A DNA stretch of 64,000 bases from JAZREA01 sp045660545 (GTDB lineage: Bacteria; Bacillota; Clostridia; Monoglobales; Firm-18). Below the pieces are notes generated by a model. The model worked only from the letters and a program-made list of their open reading frames with translations. It had not been told where the DNA came from and made no database searches. The position numbers were made by a program, and so were the translations under genes. This document shows, one piece after another, positions 8,471 to 15,959 of this stretch. The stretch's first letter is position 1; each line of letters starts with the position of its first letter. The DNA is taken from the NCBI GenBank assembly GCA_045660545.1, contig JAZREA010000014.1, positions 21,929-85,928 of the forward strand, read 5' to 3'.

Positions 8471-8887
8471 TTAGTTTTTAGTTATCTCGATGTCTCTGTA
8501 ACAGTCCCCTTTTTCGAGGTTTCTGTTTATATGGACAAAGATAGTCCCTTTGGGAAGAATGCCGCTTAGGTTTTCGGCCCATTCTATGACGCAGATTACC
8601 TCGCCGTCCAAATATTCGTCGAATCCTCCGCCTATCCATCCGTCTTCGTCTATTCTGTATGCGTCAAAGTGAAATATCGTCATGTCCCCGTAATATTCGT
8701 TTACGATGGTAAATGTCGGGCTGTGCACATCGCTGATTCCAAAGAATTCACAAATCCCTTTTGTAAAGGCGGTTTTCCCCGCCCCAAGGTCGCCGAAGAA
8801 GGCAACCACGTCGCCCTTTTTTAATTCTTTTGCAAGCTGTTTTCCAATATTAAAAGTCTCTTGTTCACTGTTTGAGGCGTATTTCAT
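8471..8887 (-). CDS. tsaE: tRNA threonylcarbamoyladenosine biosynthesis ATPase TsaE
   Basis: The ATPase subunit of the TsaBDE complex for t6A37. The 138-residue protein has the Walker A GDLGAGKT at residues 32-39, the family motif VHSPTFTIVNEY, and IFHFDAYRI with the Walker B-like acidic residue. AGAGGAG precedes the ATG at 8887. It is the upstream partner of tsaB. Confidence 0.95.
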   Translation of the reverse strand: MKYASNSEQETFNIGKQLAKELKKGDVVAFFGDLGAGKTAFTKGICEFFGISDVHSPTFTIVNEYYGDMTIFHFDAYRIDEDGWIGGGFDEYLDGEVICVIEWAENLSGILPKGTIFVHINRNLEKGDCYRDIEITKN

Positions 8888-8902
8888 ATTTTCTCCTCTT
8901 TT

Positions 8903-9532
8903 TTATACGTCGACGTAAATCCCGTCGCCAAGCTTTTTTATAATAGCTCTGCCGTTTGTGACGTCGATAAGACGTTCTGCAAAGTTTGTGACCTCGTAGG
9001 GCACATATAGTTTTAGCGTAACGTCGTTTGTGTACTCGGTGTCGGAGGGTATACAGCCCAAAGCCGCAGCCTCTCTTTGCACTGTTGTTAAAAGCGTGTA
9101 GTCAATGTTTACCGAGTATAAAAAGCAGTACGACTTTTCCACCGGCACAGCGGCATCAATAGCTATTTTAGCTCCCTTGGAGTAAGCGCGCACAAGCCCG
9201 CCCGCCCCAAGCAGCGTTCCGCCAAAGTACCTTGTTACTACAACGCATACGTCGACAAGCCCTTCCTTTTGTATCACGTCCAGCGTCGGAATTCCCGCTG
9301 TCCCTGCGGGCTCTCCGTCGTCGGAGTATCGCTGTATGTTGTTTTCGCGCACCTTGTAGGCGTACACGTTGTGCGTAGCGTCAGGGTGCTTAGAACGTAT
9401 TTTGTTGATAAATTCTATCGCCTCAGCCTCTGTTTTTACAGGCTTGGCATATCCGATAAAACGCGACTTTTTCTCGATGAATAAGTCATCAGCCTCGTTT
9501 TTTACGGTTTTGTAGTTATACAATGTAATCAC
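8903..9532 (-). CDS. YigZ / IMPACT family protein
   Basis: A 209-residue UPF0029 (IMPACT/YigZ/YvyE) protein. The family core is complete: KSRFIGYAKPV, a HPDATHNVYAY stretch, a SDDGEPAGTAG loop and VTRYFGGTLLGAGGLVRAY, followed by the small C-terminal DUF1949 domain from about residue 135. The eukaryotic relative IMPACT inhibits GCN2; the bacterial role is not established. The GTG start at 9532 lies inside the 3' end of hflX (17-bp overlap), so translation of the two is probably coupled. Confidence 0.9.
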   Translation of the reverse strand: MITLYNYKTVKNEADDLFIEKKSRFIGYAKPVKTEAEAIEFINKIRSKHPDATHNVYAYKVRENNIQRYSDDGEPAGTAGIPTLDVIQKEGLVDVCVVVTRYFGGTLLGAGGLVRAYSKGAKIAIDAAVPVEKSYCFLYSVNIDYTLLTTVQREAAALGCIPSDTEYTNDVTLKLYVPYEVTNFAERLIDVTNGRAIIKKLGDGIYVDV

Positions 9533-10772
9533 TCACCCGGTTAAGAGTTTTGGTGTCGACAGTTATGTCCATAAGCGTACCCTCGGCGGTGTGTTCCTCC
9601 GAGTTGATGTTTGCGTTTTTGTATATAGTCGATACAACGGCCCCGTAAGAGTATGGTATAAGCACCTTCACCCTGTGCCTTTTCTCAGGCATAGCTTCGC
9701 AAAGTATGCTCATCATCCGCTCTACGTTGTAGCCTGTTTTGGCGCTTATGCTGACGGATAAAGGCTTTGTCTCCACAAGGTCGGGGGCAAGATCAGCCTT
9801 GTTGTATACGGTAATAATCGGTTTTTCATGCGCACCAAGCTCGTATAATAGCTTTTCAACAACCTCGGTGTTTTGCTCCATCTGCGGCGAAGAAGCATCA
9901 ACCACGTGCAAAAGCACGTCCGCCGTAGTAGCCTCCTCCAATGTAGAGCGAAACGCCTTTATAAGATGATGCGGCAGCTTTCTTATAAACCCAACCGTGT
10001 CGATTAAAACAACGGGTGACCCGTCTGGTAGCGTGAGTTTTCGTGCTGTGGGGTCAAGCGTCGCAAAAAGCTTGTCCTCCGCCAGTACGCCCGCGTCGGT
10101 CAGGTGGTTTAAAAGCGTAGACTTTCCTGCGTTTGTGTATCCCACAAGCGCCACTTGCTGTAACCCCTCTTTTATCCTTTGCTTGCGCTGGGTTTCGCGG
10201 TTTTTTTCTACTTCTTCAAGCTGCTTTTTAATAAAAGATATTCTGCTTCTTATGTGTCGGCGGTCAGTTTCGAGCTTCGTTTCGCCCGGGCCTCTTGTGC
10301 CGATGCCGCCTCCCAAACGCGAAAGGTTCACAAACGAGCCCGTAAGCCTCGTCAGGTAATACTGAAACTGCGCAAGCTCAACCTGTAACTTTCCTTCATG
10401 TGTCCTTGCACGCAGTGCAAATATGTCCATAATAAGCATGTTTCTGTCGATAACACGCGTGCCAATCAGGTCTTCGAGGTTTTTAACCTGCGAGCCGCTA
10501 AGGCCGTCGTCGCATATTGCGACGTCTATTTCGTGGTTTTTGCAAAACTGTTTAATTTCTTCCGCCTTGCCCTCGCCGATGTAGGTAGCGTTGTCAATAG
10601 CGGGGCGGTTTTGTACAAAATGCGCCACCACCTCTGCCCCCGCAGTCTGTGCGAGCAGCTCCAGCTCGCCCATAGATTCGTCGGTGCAGTCTTCAAGCTC
10701 GTTTCTCGAGCCGGTATGCACGCCGATCAGTACGGCTCTTTCGGGGCGCTGCATTGTTTCGTGTAAGTTCAT
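9516..10772 (-). CDS. hflX: Ribosome-associated GTPase HflX
   Basis: HflX binds the large ribosomal subunit and splits stalled ribosomes after stress. The 418-residue protein has the HflX N-terminal domain (YIGEGKAEEI and a GLSGSQVKNLE segment), a helical linker with the GGRG-loop equivalent GGGIGTRGPGETKLETDRR (about 154-172), a G domain with Walker A GYTNAGKST at 211-219, DTVG and NKAD, and a C-terminal domain with IPYSYG. GAGAGGA precedes the ATG at 10772. Length and domains are normal. Confidence 0.95.
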   Translation of the reverse strand: MNLHETMQRPERAVLIGVHTGSRNELEDCTDESMGELELLAQTAGAEVVAHFVQNRPAIDNATYIGEGKAEEIKQFCKNHEIDVAICDDGLSGSQVKNLEDLIGTRVIDRNMLIMDIFALRARTHEGKLQVELAQFQYYLTRLTGSFVNLSRLGGGIGTRGPGETKLETDRRHIRSRISFIKKQLEEVEKNRETQRKQRIKEGLQQVALVGYTNAGKSTLLNHLTDAGVLAEDKLFATLDPTARKLTLPDGSPVVLIDTVGFIRKLPHHLIKAFRSTLEEATTADVLLHVVDASSPQMEQNTEVVEKLLYELGAHEKPIITVYNKADLAPDLVETKPLSVSISAKTGYNVERMMSILCEAMPEKRHRVKVLIPYSYGAVVSTIYKNANINSEEHTAEGTLMDITVDTKTLNRVSDYIV

Positions 10773-10807
10773 ATAATTATCCTCTCGTAAGAGTAATCAA
10801 AAAAGGG

Positions 10808-11407
10808 CTACATTTCCCTTCTGCCCTCCATCGCTCTTGTGAGCGTAACCTCGTCTGCGTATTCAAGGTCTCCGCCGACAGGTATTCCGTGGGCAATTCT
10901 CGTAACACGTATGTCCAGGGGCTTTATAAGCTTCGCGAGGTACATAGCAGTAGCCTCGCCCTCAATAGTCGGGTTTGTAGCCATAATAACCTCTTTAACC
11001 TTGCCGTCGCCAAGACGGGTTAAAAGCTCGGCTATTTTAATGTCGTTAGGCCCGATGTTGTCCATAGGCGAAATCGCACCGTGCAGTACGTGATAAAGCC
11101 CGTTATATTCGTTGGTTTTTTCTATCGAAATCACGTCCTGCGGCGTCTGTGTAACACAGATAACAGAGCTGTCCCTCTTGACGCTTTGACATATAGGGCA
11201 AATTTCACTGTCCGTAATGTTTTGGCAAATCTTGCAGAACTTAACCTTGCTTTTTGCGTTAGTAATAGCGTCCGCAAAGTTTTTTGCATCCTGCTCAGAC
11301 AAGCTCAAAATATGAAATGCAAGCCTCGTAGCAGATTTTTTTCCAATCCCGGGCAGCTTGTTAAACTGCTCGGTCAGAATATCAAGCGGCGGTACAAAGT
11401 ATTCCAT
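10808..11407 (-). CDS. recR: Recombination mediator RecR
   Basis: RecR with RecO/RecF loads RecA on gapped DNA. The 199-residue protein has the helix-hairpin-helix LPGIGKKSATRLAFHIL, a C4 zinc finger (C58, C61, C70, C73), a Toprim domain with a C-terminal DLEYADEVTLTRA stretch, and the TNPTIEGEATAMYLAKLI Toprim acid. Its ATG overlaps the ybaB stop by one base (TAATG), and the order dnaX-ybaB-recR is the widely conserved one. Confidence 0.97.
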   Translation of the reverse strand: MEYFVPPLDILTEQFNKLPGIGKKSATRLAFHILSLSEQDAKNFADAITNAKSKVKFCKICQNITDSEICPICQSVKRDSSVICVTQTPQDVISIEKTNEYNGLYHVLHGAISPMDNIGPNDIKIAELLTRLGDGKVKEVIMATNPTIEGEATAMYLAKLIKPLDIRVTRIAHGIPVGGDLEYADEVTLTRAMEGRREM

Positions 11408-11754
11408 TAAAACAACCCCGGAATGTTCATTCCGCCCGTAATTCTGCCCATCTGGTTTGCGGATGCCTCGTCTGCTTTTTTCATAGCGTCGTTAACTGCA
11501 ACTATGATGAGGTCTTGCAGCATCTCAACGTCGTCAGGGTCGCACGCCTCTGGCGATATTTTAACTTCCAAAAGCTCTTTCTTTCCGGATAATACAACAG
11601 CCACAGCGCCGCCACCGGCAGTAGCCTCGTATTTTGTAGTTTCCATTTCTGCTTGCATTCTTTCCATCTCAGCCTGCATTTTCTGAGCCTGCTTTATCAT
11701 ATTGTTCATGTTTGGCATTCCGCCGCCCATTCCGGGAAATCTGTTTTTTGCCAT
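11407..11754 (-). CDS. YbaB/EbfC nucleoid-associated protein
   Basis: A 115-residue DNA-binding protein that coats the nucleoid as a dimer. It has the usual Gly/Met/Asn-rich N-terminus, the long amphipathic helix MIKQAQKMQAEMERMQAEMETT, the strand region with EATAGGGAVAVVLSGKKELLEVKI, and the C-terminal VAVNDAMKKADE helix. TAGGAGG precedes the ATG at 11754. It sits between dnaX and recR as in most Firmicutes. Confidence 0.95.
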   Translation of the reverse strand: MAKNRFPGMGGGMPNMNNMIKQAQKMQAEMERMQAEMETTKYEATAGGGAVAVVLSGKKELLEVKISPEACDPDDVEMLQDLIIVAVNDAMKKADEASANQMGRITGGMNIPGLF

Positions 11755-11766
11755 AACTTTGTCCTC

Positions 11767-13458
11767 CTAGAAAATTGAAATTTGGTCATCAGACCCCGCC
11801 ATATCGATAATGTCTTTTAAAGGGTCGTTGTTTTTCGTTCCGTTAAATTCATCTTTTGTCATTATTTTAAGGTGCTCGGTGCCAAGCGCCTTCTTTATTT
11901 GACCTACAAACTCCTTGTTTGACGAAATTGTGTTTTTAAACACTTCTTCCTCGAACACGACGCAGTCAATGTCGTCCTTTTTTGTAATTTGTGCCTGTTT
12001 GAGTATCGAGCCCAAGGCGGGGTTTATCACCATAAGCGCTGATATAACGCCTGATACGTCCACGTCTTTCGGCTCGTCTGCTGCTTCAATAACAGCCTCG
12101 GACACAAACTCTTGTGCAGGAGGAGCAGCAACTTTTACCTCTTGCTCCTCGCCGACTGATATGTCAAACGGAGGAAGAGTGTCGTCCTCGTAGCCCTCGT
12201 CTTCAAAGACATATTCTTCTTCGTCGTCCTCTTGGACTTGTGCTTCAAACGGCGGCTGGTCGTTTACCGGCGCAGGTGCTTTTGGCTCTTCGCTTTTTAT
12301 AACAACGCCTGTCATCATCATAGCTTCAAGCTTTGCCACCCTTGCGGCAAAGGCCTCTGCCGACGGGTCTGTTGAAGGGTCGCATATTTTAAATGCCGAC
12401 GCCTCAATCATAACTCTCGGGTTGGTAGATGTTTTGCAAAGTCCCGCCGTTTCAGAGAGCACCTTGATTGTATGTAACAGGCTCTCTTTTGTAGCATTTG
12501 TTGCAATAGCTTTTAACGTTTCGGCCTCCTCGTCGGAAAGGTCGATAACGTCCGTCGGGTTTTCCATTATTTTGCATATTAATATTTCACGAAAAGCTAA
12601 AATCAGCTCGTCAAGCAAGGCGGAAGTCTCTCTTCCGGAAGCCAAAAGCTTGTCTATTAATAAAAATGCCTCTTTTATGTTTTGCTCAGTAAGTCTTTTT
12701 GCCAGTTCAATAATAGCCTTTTTGCTTACAGCTCCGGTAACGTTTTCTATGTCCGTTTCTGTAATTGTTCCGCTAACGCCGTTGCATAGGTCAAGTACGC
12801 TTAGCGCGTCACGCATCGAGCCGTCCCCAAGCTGTGCAACAAGCCTTATAGCCGACTGCGTGATGTCAATCCCGTCTTTTCTTGCTATTTCGCCTATTCT
12901 GCCCGCGATGTCTTTTGTAGAAATGCGCCGAAAATCAAACCTCTGACACCTCGACTGGATGGTCGCGGGTATCTTGTGCGGCTCTGTTGTCGCGAGTATA
13001 AATATCGCGTGTGCAGGCGGCTCTTCAAGCGTTTTTAAAAGCGCGTTAAAAGCTCCCGTCGATAACATATGCACCTCGTCAATAATGTATATCTTGTACT
13101 TGACGTTTGCCGGGGTGTAGGAAATCTCGTCGCGTAGCTCGCGTATGTTGTCAACACCGTTGTTAGAAGCGGCGTCGATTTCTATAACGTCTAAAATCGT
13201 GTTGTTTAAAATCCCCTTGCAGCTTGGACATTCGTTGCACGGGTTGCCGTTTGAAAGCGGATTTTCACAGTTAACCGCACGGCTCAGTATCTTAGCCGTT
13301 GTGGTTTTACCCGTACCTCTGGTGCCGCAAAACAGGTACGCGTGCGCAATACGGTTGTTTGTAATTTCAGTTTTCAAAGTGTCGGTTATGTGCGCCTGAC
13401 CTACCACATCCTCAAAGGTAATAGGACGCCATTTTCTGTAAATAGCCTGATACGCCAT
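11767..13458 (-). CDS. dnaX: DNA polymerase III subunits gamma/tau
   Basis: Clamp-loader ATPase of the replicative polymerase. From the ATG at 13458 the product is 563 residues: AAA+ domain with Walker A GTRGTGKT at 45-52, a four-cysteine zinc site (C64, C74, C77, C80), Walker B/DEVH at 127-130, sensor motifs in ATTEPHKIPATIQSRCQRFDF, the clamp-loader lid and collar domain to about residue 365, then an acidic E/D-rich linker and a tau-type C-terminal domain. The frame runs further upstream, but that part crosses the SRP RNA gene and lacks family sequence, so it is excluded. I did not resolve any frameshift signal for a gamma form. Confidence 0.96.
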   Translation of the reverse strand: MAYQAIYRKWRPITFEDVVGQAHITDTLKTEITNNRIAHAYLFCGTRGTGKTTTAKILSRAVNCENPLSNGNPCNECPSCKGILNNTILDVIEIDAASNNGVDNIRELRDEISYTPANVKYKIYIIDEVHMLSTGAFNALLKTLEEPPAHAIFILATTEPHKIPATIQSRCQRFDFRRISTKDIAGRIGEIARKDGIDITQSAIRLVAQLGDGSMRDALSVLDLCNGVSGTITETDIENVTGAVSKKAIIELAKRLTEQNIKEAFLLIDKLLASGRETSALLDELILAFREILICKIMENPTDVIDLSDEEAETLKAIATNATKESLLHTIKVLSETAGLCKTSTNPRVMIEASAFKICDPSTDPSAEAFAARVAKLEAMMMTGVVIKSEEPKAPAPVNDQPPFEAQVQEDDEEEYVFEDEGYEDDTLPPFDISVGEEQEVKVAAPPAQEFVSEAVIEAADEPKDVDVSGVISALMVINPALGSILKQAQITKKDDIDCVVFEEEVFKNTISSNKEFVGQIKKALGTEHLKIMTKDEFNGTKNNDPLKDIIDMAGSDDQISIF

Positions 13459-13546
13459 ATCAGTACCCGTGCCTTTCTGCCCACAATATAGGTAGAGGTA
13501 TTTCGCTTGTGGACTAAACGAAACACCGCCGTAATTTATAAAAAAA

Positions 13547-13812
13547 CCGTACATCCCAAACTCGAATCGAATTTTGAAGAGTATAAAGAGTTTGCAACTC
13601 AAAGCCGGCGAAGCTGTATACACCGAAGAGTCCTGCTTATTGCTGCTTCGTTCCCGACCTGACAAGGTTCACAGCTCTCGGTCACACAGAACCGGCCTTT
13701 TCAACATTGAAATCTCGACATTGACCTGCAAAATTCAACCCTCATAAGGGCATTCGTCCCCATTATAGCGGATTATGGGTACAAGGCACCGCTAACGCCC
13801 CGACTAGTACGG
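13547..13812 (-). ncRNA. ffs: Signal recognition particle RNA, large Gram-positive type
   Basis: The RNA scaffold of SRP, read on the minus strand. The Ffh-binding apical domain is unmistakable (GTCAGGTCGGGAACGAAGCAGC, complement of about 13641-13662 with the flanking internal loop). The 5' half contains the Alu-domain sequence TAGCGGTGCCTTGTACC and AATCCGCTATAAT, diagnostic of the ~270-nt Bacillus/Clostridium form. The ends pair: CCGTAC at the 5' end (13807-13812) with GTACGG at the 3' end (13547-13552), followed by a T-run. GAATTTTG of helix 5 pairs with CAAAATTC near 13565-13575. The gene lies just upstream of dnaX, the order seen in Bacillus. Confidence 0.95.
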
Positions 13813-13903
13813 ATGGTATTATAACGGCGCTTTGTCGCCGGTATAACCTTTGCTTTTTTGTGGTGTTTTTCGGTTTTTAAAATACCCCGATTACCACTTT
13901 AAT

Positions 13904-13932
13904 ATTATACTATAAAAAGACATAAATTTCAA
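13904..13932 (-). promoter_or_regulatory. Promoter driving the SRP RNA
   Basis: On the minus strand TTGAAA (13927-13932) and TATAAT (13904-13909) are 17 bp apart, about 90 bp before the RNA. A second TATAAT (13818-13823) stands 6 nt before the predicted RNA 5' end but lacks a good -35 box; either could be the main start. Confidence 0.6.
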
Positions 13933-13964
13933 CCTATTTTTAAAACAAATATCGGTAAAACCCC

Positions 13965-14945
13965 TTAGCCGATTCTTAAATCTCTGCCAAGGAACAGCAC
14001 CGTCTCAAAGTTCCCTAAAATACGAGACGAAATCCTGGGAGAATAAGTCTCCTCCAACTGCCCGGGAGTAAGGTTGGTGCTGATTATTAAGTACTTGTTT
14101 TCGCTTGTTCTTGTGTTAATGATGTCGAACAATATGCTGTCGACATACTGTGTGCGAAATTCAGTTCCCAGGTCGTCGATAATCAAAAGCTCAACGTCCG
14201 ATATAAACTCAATAGTTTTCTTTGCCTCGTCCGACGTGTTTTTGCCAAACCTGTAATCCTCAAATATCGTAAAAAGCTTTGGAGCCGAGGTGTAGAAAAC
14301 GTCTTTGCCGTTTTTAATAAATTCCTTTGCAATACACTCCGACGTAAAAGTTTTTCCAAGCCCGGTGTTTCCGTAGAAAAGCATCTGCTTTGAAAGCGAG
14401 CTTCCCGCCTTTGTAAATTCGATAGCCGATTCAAGTATGTTTTTCGCGTTGTCTTTTGGCGAAATCCCGTAATCCTCGTCGGGGGTATCGGGATAAAGAG
14501 AAAGGTCGAATTTTTCAAAGCTCGGCATCTTTTCAGCGCGGATGTTAGACCTTTTGTGCATTATTCTTTGCATTTTTTCGCGGTAACATTCGCACTTTTC
14601 TCCGTTTTTCCAGCCCGTGTCTTTGCAGAGCGCACAGTTAAAGCTTTCCGAAAGACAGTCCTCAGGCAACCCTGCGGACTTTAATATGTCGGCACGCTCT
14701 TTAATAAGCGACTTTGTTTTCTTTTCCATGTCCTTAACAATTTTTTCGTGGTCCTTTGCTTTGCCGTCCAGTATATCTTTGCAGGATAAAAGCGCCACCT
14801 TGCCCAGCTCTGCGTCAATCTCCAAAAGCCTCGGGAAGCGAATGTATATGTGCTTTTTTGTTTCTTCAAGTATCGCCTTGCTGCGCTCGCGTGTCGCCTC
14901 GTATTCGCGCATTATTTCCTCGTGTATGTCGCGGTTTTGGGTCAT
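13965..14945 (-). CDS. dnaI: DnaC/DnaI-type helicase-loader ATPase
   Basis: AAA+ ATPase that loads the replicative helicase. The 326-residue protein has an N-terminal helical region, a cysteine cluster (C104, C107, C118, C120) in the CxLCKDTGW context typical of DnaI, Walker A GNTGLGKT at 192-199, Walker B LLIIDDLG at 253-260, and sensor/arginine-finger segment STNLTPGQLEETYSPRISSRI. Its ATG overlaps the stop of the DnaD-type gene by 4 bp (ATGA), a primosome pairing typical of Firmicutes. The symbol is by family, as dnaC and dnaI names are used interchangeably. Confidence 0.9.
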   Translation of the reverse strand: MTQNRDIHEEIMREYEATRERSKAILEETKKHIYIRFPRLLEIDAELGKVALLSCKDILDGKAKDHEKIVKDMEKKTKSLIKERADILKSAGLPEDCLSESFNCALCKDTGWKNGEKCECYREKMQRIMHKRSNIRAEKMPSFEKFDLSLYPDTPDEDYGISPKDNAKNILESAIEFTKAGSSLSKQMLFYGNTGLGKTFTSECIAKEFIKNGKDVFYTSAPKLFTIFEDYRFGKNTSDEAKKTIEFISDVELLIIDDLGTEFRTQYVDSILFDIINTRTSENKYLIISTNLTPGQLEETYSPRISSRILGNFETVLFLGRDLRIG

Positions 14946-15835
14946 TGTTTTTCACCTCTGCTTTTGGACAGCCTCTTTTTTAAGGCATCCATTTCAAACT
15001 TTTTGTAGTCAATCTTGCTCTGTTGCGAAAAGTTGTTAAATTTAGTAGCCTTAGGAGTAGGTACATGGTGTGTAGCCTTCACCTTCTTTTCGCGCTGGTT
15101 AACTAATACTGCGTTTATGTATTTAACCGAGAACTTGCCTGTTCGTTCTATGCATATTTCGTATGCGTTTATAAGGTTGTCTTTTGTTGGTTTTAGTTCG
15201 TTGCACCAGCCTGCGATAACCGCCTTTTCCGTTGAGGTCAGGTTTCTTTCCAGACCAAAGAGCTTTTTAATCCTTGATTCGTAGGAGCTTGCGCGTTCTA
15301 AATCTTCTAAGTATTCTTCCGCGTCAGCGAAGGTGATAATCCCCTTTTCCGACCACTCCATGGCTATTTTTTCAACGTACCTGATTTTCGGTTTGCCAAT
15401 GCTTTTGGCGTAGTTTAGCATAAGTATTATAACTGCCGCCGACATTCCAAGGTCGTTGTAAATCCAAAACAGAGTCTGCTGTTCGCCCGATGAAAGTGGT
15501 TTGCTTAGTATTTTCTCTGTCTCTTCGTAGAGTATAGCCAAAGCCTCGTCGCCCTCTGTAAATTCTGTAATCTCCTTTGCGGAGTACCTGCTCTTTTCCG
15601 TAACAGGCGGAAGCTTTTTGTCGGAAAAAATGTCGTGTCCAAGCTCTGCCCAGTAAAAAATCGCCTCGTCCACAACGTCAAGAGGAATGTTAAGTGCAGA
15701 TGCAATCTGCGCCGCACTTTTTTTGTTGCCGTCGGCTTTGTGTCTGTACGCATAAAGGTAGACGATAGCATATTGCGCATCGGCTTTTAATATGTAGTTG
15801 TCGACAAAGTCCGTCGGTATTTTAATTTCTTTCAT
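14942..15835 (-). CDS. DnaD-domain primosome protein
   Basis: A 297-residue replication-initiation protein of the DnaD/DnaB(Bacillus) family. Residues 1-80 resemble a winged-helix N-terminal domain (AAQIASALNIPLDVVDEAIFYWAELG). Two DnaB_2-type repeats follow: one near LSSGEQQTLFWIYNDLGMSAAVIILMLNYA (about 115-150) and one near LTSTEKAVIAGWCNELKPTKDNLINAYE (about 200-230). The C-terminus is basic, as expected for DNA contact. It helps DnaI load helicase at origins and restarted forks. GAGGAAC stands 4-6 nt before the ATG at 15835. Confidence 0.88.
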   Translation of the reverse strand: MKEIKIPTDFVDNYILKADAQYAIVYLYAYRHKADGNKKSAAQIASALNIPLDVVDEAIFYWAELGHDIFSDKKLPPVTEKSRYSAKEITEFTEGDEALAILYEETEKILSKPLSSGEQQTLFWIYNDLGMSAAVIILMLNYAKSIGKPKIRYVEKIAMEWSEKGIITFADAEEYLEDLERASSYESRIKKLFGLERNLTSTEKAVIAGWCNELKPTKDNLINAYEICIERTGKFSVKYINAVLVNQREKKVKATHHVPTPKATKFNNFSQQSKIDYKKFEMDALKKRLSKSRGEKQ

Positions 15836-15912
15836 AATAGTTCCTCTTTTATATGTTACTGGACTTATATTTTAACACAAAAAAGTGGTTCTGTAAATAA
15901 AATAATCAAATA

Positions 15913-15940
15913 TTGAAAAATTTGTAAAAACAAGTATAAT
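15913..15940 (+). promoter_or_regulatory. Promoter of comEC-holA
   Basis: TTGAAA (15913-15918) and TATAAT (15935-15940) are 16 bp apart. The ATG at 15942 would lie before the transcription start, so translation must begin further in. Confidence 0.7.
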
Positions 15941-15959
15941 TATGTATGGTGATGGTAAT

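Noticed and set aside
13459..13665. Upstream extension of dnaX through the SRP RNA region
   Set aside because: The extra residues are not family sequence, the region encodes the SRP RNA 3' end, and the MAYQAIYRKWRP start at 13458 is the conserved one.
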